Positions 58,608 through 64,000 of a stretch of DNA of 64,000 nucleotides are shown here, piece after piece. Below the pieces are notes generated by a model, which had not been told where the DNA came from, made no database searches, and worked only from the letters and a program-made list of their open reading frames with translations. The stretch lies in the NCBI GenBank assembly GCA_003415625.1, contig PYIU01000011.1, positions 323,001 through 387,000 of the forward strand, given 5' to 3'. A program made the position numbers and the translations under genes. Positions within the stretch are counted from its first letter, which is position 1. Every line of letters starts with the position of its first letter. This DNA is from Aquanectria penicillioides (lineage: Eukaryota; Ascomycota; Sordariomycetes; Hypocreales; Nectriaceae).

Positions 58608-59477
58608 ATGATCAGCTCACGGACCGTCTTGATCACCGGATGCTCAGAGGGTGGCTTGGGCGATGCCCTGGCCCAAGCACTGCACAAACGAGGCCTCAGA
58701 GTCTTCGCTACAGCACGAAACCCAGTCAAGATCTCCCACTTCAAGGACTTGGGAATCGAAACTCTCCCTCTTGATGTTCTCTCATCGGAGTCGATTGCTA
58801 GCTGCGTGGCGGCTGTGGCTGAGAAGACGGGTGGATCCCTTGACATCCTCATCAACAACTCTGGTGGCGGCTACTCAATGCCACTTGTGGACGCTAATAT
58901 TGACGATTCACGAAAGCTATTCGATTTGAATGTCTGGTCTGTGCTTGCCGTCACGCAGGCATTCATAACACTCCTCTTGAAATCCACTCATGGCGGCATT
59001 GTTACCAACAACACGTCTGTTTCCTCTGTGGTTCCCACTCCAATGGCTGGCATCTACAACGCAAGCAAGTCTGCCGCAGCAATGCTGACTGACACCATCC
59101 GCCTGGAACTCAAGCCGTTTGGCATCAAGGTTGTCGATCTTAAGACTGGTGCCGTAAAGAGCAAATTCTTCAGCAACCAACAGGGCGGAGCAGGACCGAG
59201 TCTACCCAAGGACAGCATCTACAACATTGCAAAGGCAGACGTCGAAAAGGTTCTGGCGGGAACATTGATGGAGGGCGGCATGCAGGATAGTGACGAGTGG
59301 GCTGACCAGGTGGTGGTCAAACTCCTTTCAAAGTCGCCCCCTGCACAGATCTGGAAGGGGGGAAGCGCATCACTTGCGTGGTTTGCGACAAGGTTTCTTC
59401 CGGGCCAGTTCTTGGAGAGCAACCTGTGGAAACTTGGAGGTTTGGATGTTGTCCAGCGCAACCTGGGGATGAAATGA
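58608..59477 (+). CDS. Short-chain reductase, 1-acyl-dihydroxyacetone-phosphate reductase (AYR1)-like
   Basis: Single exon, 289 residues. It has the classical SDR motifs TGCSEGGLG (residues 10-18), NNSGGG near 84-88, Ser about 137-140 and the catalytic Tyr150/Lys154 in IYNASKSAA. The best-known relatives are yeast Ayr1, which reduces 1-acyl-dihydroxyacetone phosphate with NADPH in lipid droplets and ER, and fungal homologues annotated as such. The C-terminal part (IWKGGSASLAWFATRFLPG) has the amphipathic or membrane-facing character seen in Ayr1. Other SDR substrates are possible. Its ATG follows ATATCACC in a good context. No lesion, no intron. Confidence 0.88.
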   Translation: MISSRTVLITGCSEGGLGDALAQALHKRGLRVFATARNPVKISHFKDLGIETLPLDVLSSESIASCVAAVAEKTGGSLDILINNSGGGYSMPLVDANIDDSRKLFDLNVWSVLAVTQAFITLLLKSTHGGIVTNNTSVSSVVPTPMAGIYNASKSAAAMLTDTIRLELKPFGIKVVDLKTGAVKSKFFSNQQGGAGPSLPKDSIYNIAKADVEKVLAGTLMEGGMQDSDEWADQVVVKLLSKSPPAQIWKGGSASLAWFATRFLPGQFLESNLWKLGGLDVVQRNLGMK

Positions 59478-60622
59478 TCCTGGTTGAAATAAGCTTTAGG
59501 TGTAGCCAGTAGGACTAGGACGGTTGATAGCAGGGAAGTTTTCTATTACATATTTATTTTCAACGCTCATAGACGGCACATTTTCTTTGTAGAGCAATTA
59601 AATAGAACTATACCTTGAACATACAAAACAAGCTAAGATCTTTGCGCCTAGTAGTTGTTGAATGAGTGTGGTGCTGATATATACACGTGTGATGGCCTTA
59701 ATATATGAGAAGAGTGAAGGGATCTAAAGAACCAGTAAATAGCTAGTATATAGAATGTAAGGAGGTAATACGTGTAAGATTAATCTCTATTCTTATAATT
59801 CTAGCTTATAAGCCTCCTATTTATACCCCTTCTAGTAAATCGTTGGTATCTCTTCTCTGCCACGCCATCCCGCTCCGTGGCACATAACAACACGCGTGTT
59901 CATGAGTGCATCACCGAATAGGACAAGATCCAATCAACTCGTTCAAAAGAGCGATTTTTCTCAATCAAATAGTAAGCTCCATGTAGACTAAGGCTTACAT
60001 GGAAAGGGGATGATGGGTGTGCCATGATCTCACAGGTTTCGTATGCAGAGTTTGGATACAGACCACAAATGTAGTGGTAATTCCTTCCGTTCTTGATTAG
60101 CCTTACCAACGCCTCTAATACCTATAAATATTTCCCTAATCGAAAATAACCTCCCCCTTGATACTGTACTCAATTTTACCAAGCAGAAACCACAAAAAGC
60201 TTTGTGTGTAGACCTCAGTCTGTTGACTGTAGGGTAACGCGTGTTGCGTGAAGCGATTTGGGTGCATGGCCCGTGCACCATGTTTGGATTTCGGCAAGCC
60301 ATGAAGAGAGGCATAAAGACTTGATCACAGCGGCGCAACTTATCATGTGCCGTATACTCATGGAGCATGTTAAAATTGAACTATGGTGATGCTTTTCGTG
60401 TGTAAGCACAGAAAACCCACACTGTGGGCCTATCCTGAGACACGCTGCACAGACCTCATCATGACTCTTCTCGCCGGTTGCACAGCCTCCTCGAGTTGCA
60501 ACCAACAGAGCTCTTCTAGCTCATCTTGATATAAATATCGCAAATTGGAGAATCCAGAGTTGGCAAGACGCGTCTGGATTTCAAACGATCGACGACCATT
60601 GATCAGGAACCAGAGCAGAGCT
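59478..60622. other. Intergenic region with AT-rich relic
   Basis: 59640-59830 is strongly AT-rich with ctag and taata words and a long imperfect inverted pair (AAGGAGGTAATA near 59760 against TATAAGCCTCCTA near 59810), as in old mutated repeats. The rest is the flank of the NLR gene. Confidence 0.4.
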
Positions 60623-63600
60623 ATGGACCACCTCAATGATCTGGGCTGCAGCGACCCTTGCCACGACAAGACACGCATTAAACAACTCAACGGCAGACTT
60701 TTCGCAGGATCACGCCGCTGGTTGCTGGACAATGGTGAGTTCCTAAAATGGCGTCATGAGACGCGAAGCAGCCTTCTCTCCATCAGAGGGGATCCCGGCG
60801 AGGGCAAGACGATGTTGCTCTGCAATGTCCTCAACGAAATGGAGTCAGACGCGGCAAAACCGCCAGTGACGTACTTCTTCTGTCAAGCCGCAGACGCCAA
60901 ACTCAGCAATGCAACCGCTGTTCTGCGCGGCCTCATCTATCGACTCGGCACTCAACGGCCGTCGCTTGAAGCTCATGTCCGCACAAGGGTTGATGCCGAG
61001 TGGGAACGTTCAGTCCGGGACAGAAATTCCTGTGAAATCATGGCCAAGACTCTCATGGCCATGCTGGAGGATCCGGATGCTCATGGTACAGTCCTCGTTA
61101 TTGACGCCCTCGAAGAATGCGTAACAGACCTCCCACGCCTCGTCCGCTTCATCTCTCAAGCGTCTCGCCTAAAGAACAACGTGCGGTGCATTATATCAAG
61201 CTGCAACAGTCTACCGGTGGACCATATGATTGAAAAGTCAGAGCGAAGAGTACAATTTTCCATTGATATACACGACAGCCCGTTCTATGACGTGGTCAAC
61301 GCCTACATCCGGCTCAAGGTCGAAACGTTGGCTAACCAGAGAGCTTTCAGCGCTCCAACTCGAGAGCTCGTTCACCGTCAGCTAATCTCCAATCATAAAA
61401 AGACCTTTCTGTGGTCTTCACTTGTTCTTCAACAACTGGAATATTTGGATGCATCGGAAGTTGATCAATTTATCTATAAAATGCCTACCTCTGCAGAAGA
61501 TTTGTACACGCATGAGATGCAACGCATTCAAATTCTTGCAGAAAGGGTCCGGGAAACCTGTCATCGGCTTCTGTCTATAACGGCGATTGTTTATCGCCCA
61601 CTTCATCTTGAAGAAATCCGCCACCTCGCATGCCACTCTTCTGAGATACCGGAATCTCTAGACTCAATCATAAGCGCTGTGAAATTATGTTGGCCATTTC
61701 TGAGGGTTCTAGACGGCATTGTTTACCTCACTCATCAGTCCGCAAGATTCTTTCTAATCACACACACATTTCTATTCCCCATGGCACTGCGGAGGCTCAT
61801 TACCGCGTGTTCGTGCGATCGATGGATATTTTGTCTCGGACGCTTCATCGCGACATGTGCAGCTTGAACGGCCCGGCAACTCTTGTTGCGGATGTTTCGG
61901 AATGTCAGCTGGATGCGTTGATGCTGGTAAAATATTCCGCAGTCTACTGGGCCAGCCATCTCCTTAGATCTGTAGATTCTCACAGGGACCAAGCTCTTGA
62001 AGATGGTTGCGCAGTACATCTTTTCTTCCAAAAATACATCCTCCACTGGCTGGAAACACTCAGTCTACTTCGCAGCCTATCCCAGGGTGTACAAGCACTT
62101 CAAGCCCTCAAGGCAGTCCAGGTAACATTGAGCATATCATGGAGTTTGAAGGAAGAGTTTGGATGGGCTAACAAAAGACAGGAGACAAAAGAAGTCGGGG
62201 CGTTGACTGAACTGCTGCGAGACGCAACCCGATTCATTCTGTTCCACATGCTGGGGATTGAACTGGCGCCTCTTCAGGTCTATGTTTCCGCCCTCATTTT
62301 CAGCCCAACCAATAGCAAAATAAGACAGTTATTCAAAGAACAAGAACATGAATGGATCTATTCTGGTCCATTAACAGAAACAGAGTGGAACCCGTGCATT
62401 CATTCCCTCAATGGAGGTGCTGGTGGGATCAACGCGGCGGCGTTCAGCATGGATGGTTCAAGATGCGCCACAGGCTCTTCTTGGGGAAAGGGCGTTCAAA
62501 TATGGAACAAAGATACTGGTTCCCGTCTACACACATTAAAATGCGCTGCTGGTGGTGTGGCCTCACTTGCATTTTCCAACAATGGCCTCTTTCTCGTCTC
62601 AGGCTTGCGATTTGGCGGTCCCGTCCAGCTCTGGGACACAGTCACAGGGGCGTGTCTTAGAACATTGAAGGGGTCTATGAACGGAGCTCACGCTTTTGTC
62701 TTTTCCAGTGATGATAAGTGGCTAGCGGGTGGTTTGACTGAAGGTATAGTCAAAATGTGGGATCCAAGTACAGGCGAGTGTATTCACACATTTACTGGGC
62801 ATGATAGGCTTGTGACCTCGCTTGCGTTATCCCCAGATGGCCATCTTGCTTCAGGATCAGGCGATAGCACAATCAGGATCTGGGACTTGGATTCCAAGGC
62901 TTGTTGCAAATGCATCCGCGGCCACACCGATGCAATCATGTCCATCGCTTTTACCAGCGATAGCAAGCAACTGGTCTCTGCCTCAGCTGACCATACCATC
63001 AAGACATGGGACGTAGCGACTGGGTCTTGTAAACGGAATGTTCAAAACGACGAGGAAAAATTGACTGCGGTCAGTATCTCGCGAGATGGGCATAGAGTAG
63101 CCTCGGCCGTGTTGCTCGCGGGTAAACAGCCGATCAGAATTCGGAGCACAATGACAGGGAAGCTGATTCGCACAGTAAATCACCGTCCCACCTCGGTGTA
63201 CGCCATTGACTTTTCAGGGGACAGCTCCATGCTTTTATCTGCTTGCGGAGCTGATAGATTGATGATCTGGGACTTGAATACATCTGAAACTGACCAGGCA
63301 CTGGAGTGCCACAATGGGCTGGCAGACTTTGTCGTCTTGTCAGATGATGGCCTGCTTGTGGCCTCTCACACATCCCCGGATGTAAAGGTCTGGGATGTAA
63401 AAACCGGGAAATGTCTATACACATTGAAAGATCATCGGTGCTGGAAGAACTCAATCATCTTCTTGGAAGGCAGTCGGCGCCTGGTCACTGGTGTGTCTGA
63501 TTGGAACAGCATTAAGATCTGGGATGCCTGGACCGGTGATTGTCTAAGGAGGCTAGAAGGTCATACTGACAAGGTTCCTCATATAATTTCCCTTGGCGAT

Positions 63601-64000
63601 GGAAGACTTGCTTCTGTATCCTTTGACAACAGCCTAAAAATCTGGAACACAGAGACAGGCGCCTGTATCAGATCTGTCGAGAGCCCTCCTTATTCATGGA
63701 GCCAAAATCTGAGCGGCTCAAGTGATCTTAGGCTACTAGCTACAGATTACCAGCACAATATGATCAAGGTCCTAGACGCCGAGACGGGTGACTGCGTTCA
63801 GCAGTTCGAGGGCCACCCCGAGAGGCTTGCAGCATTGACATTTTCAAGGGATGGGCGATTTCTTGCTTCATCATCCTCCGAGGGTCCTGTCAAGATTTGG
63901 GGTTTAGAATCAGGAGGCTGCATAGGCACAATGGAAGGCCACAGCACTGCAGTTTCATTCCTTGCATTCTCTGAAGATGGCCAGAGGCTCGCTTCAAGTG
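60623..64000 (+). CDS. NACHT-WD40 NOD-like receptor (partial), frame break between the domains
   Basis: The first frame (ATG 60623 to 61867) carries the NLR linker GSRRWLLDN, the NACHT P-loop SIRGDPGEGKTMLL, Walker B TVLVIDALEECV and the helical end ILAERVRETCHRLLSIT. The frame then shifts: the run 61759-61768 is (CA)5 followed soon by C4 (61777-61780), and removing two bases in the first or adding one in the second lets the reading pass into PHGTAEAHYRVFVRSMDILSRTL. From there a second frame stays open without a stop to the window end and gives 13 WD40 repeats (12 full, one cut), such as QIWNKDTGS, RIWDLDS, KIWDAWTGDC and KIWNTETGAC. The repeats are diverged from each other. In intact relatives the WD40 part senses a ligand and NACHT drives oligomerisation for nonself recognition or cell death. 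The N-terminal effector domain is absent from the visible ATG. Confidence 0.8.

Noticed and set aside
1..64000. CRISPR arrays, bacterial operons, riboswitches or integrated phage
   Set aside because: Intron structure and gene families are eukaryotic, and no spaced direct repeats are seen.
1..64000. Intact transposable element
   Set aside because: No transposase, reverse transcriptase or long terminal repeats were recognised; only AT-rich relic-like blocks.

Overview
The window reads as nuclear DNA of a filamentous ascomycete, most likely a Sordariomycete close to Hypocreales. Genes are split by short introns (about 42-80 nt) with GTRAGT-like donors, CTAAC/CTAAT branch points and CAG/TAG acceptors. 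The gene families are typically fungal: NACHT/WD40 NOD-like receptors, a LaeA-type methyltransferase pair, DUF7730, F-box proteins, rhodopsin-domain membrane proteins, a class I terpene cyclase and MFS and amino acid transporters. I joined exons by hand by following reading frame and splice phase. The species cannot be named from sequence alone.

Layout. 1-4.1 kb: decayed NLR genes on the minus strand (a nucleoside-phosphorylase fragment, then a broken phosphorylase-NACHT-WD40 gene). 5.8-9.6 kb: an intact seven-exon alkaline ceramidase and a multi-pass membrane protein. 10-11.3 kb: a DUF7730 protein with one frame break. 11.8-19.5 kb: an NAD(P)-dependent reductase, a D-amino-acid oxidase with an in-frame stop, an intact eight-exon amino acid permease and a RidA-type imine deaminase with two one-base insertions. 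20-23.7 kb: two F-box proteins. 24.6-26.5 kb: an MFSD1-like transporter. 27.8-30.2 kb: a large repeat-type protein with a premature stop. 30.3-31.4 kb: a secreted GDSL esterase. 32.5-35.9 kb: two convergent LaeA-like methyltransferases. 37.8-39.0 kb: a terpene cyclase. 41.8-48.1 kb: a rhodopsin-domain protein, a secreted protein of unknown role and a 6-methylsalicylate-decarboxylase-like amidohydrolase. 50.9-53.3 kb: a second rhodopsin-domain protein and a small cysteine-rich secreted protein. 55.3-56.4 kb: an MFS relic. 58.6-59.5 kb: an AYR1-like reductase. 60.6-64.0 kb: a second NLR whose NACHT half and 13 visible WD40 repeats lie in different frames; it runs off the window.

How the genes may work together. 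The most coherent group is permease + D-amino-acid oxidase + RidA within about 6 kb: import of amino acids, oxidation to imino acids, and hydrolysis of the reactive imine. Here the transporter is intact while both enzymes are broken, as if one pathway were being lost. A terpene cyclase beside two LaeA-type methyltransferases could be a small specialised-metabolism locus. NLR relics at one end and a frame-broken NLR at the other suggest birth-and-death turnover.

Caution: several genes are interrupted by one-base changes in or near short homopolymers, whereas about ten multi-exon genes have perfect frames. Some breaks could be assembly errors; the in-frame stop codons cannot be explained by homopolymer miscounting. 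Long gene-poor stretches (notably 48.1-50.9, 53.3-55.3 and 56.4-58.6 kb) hold nothing I can support beyond what is noted.
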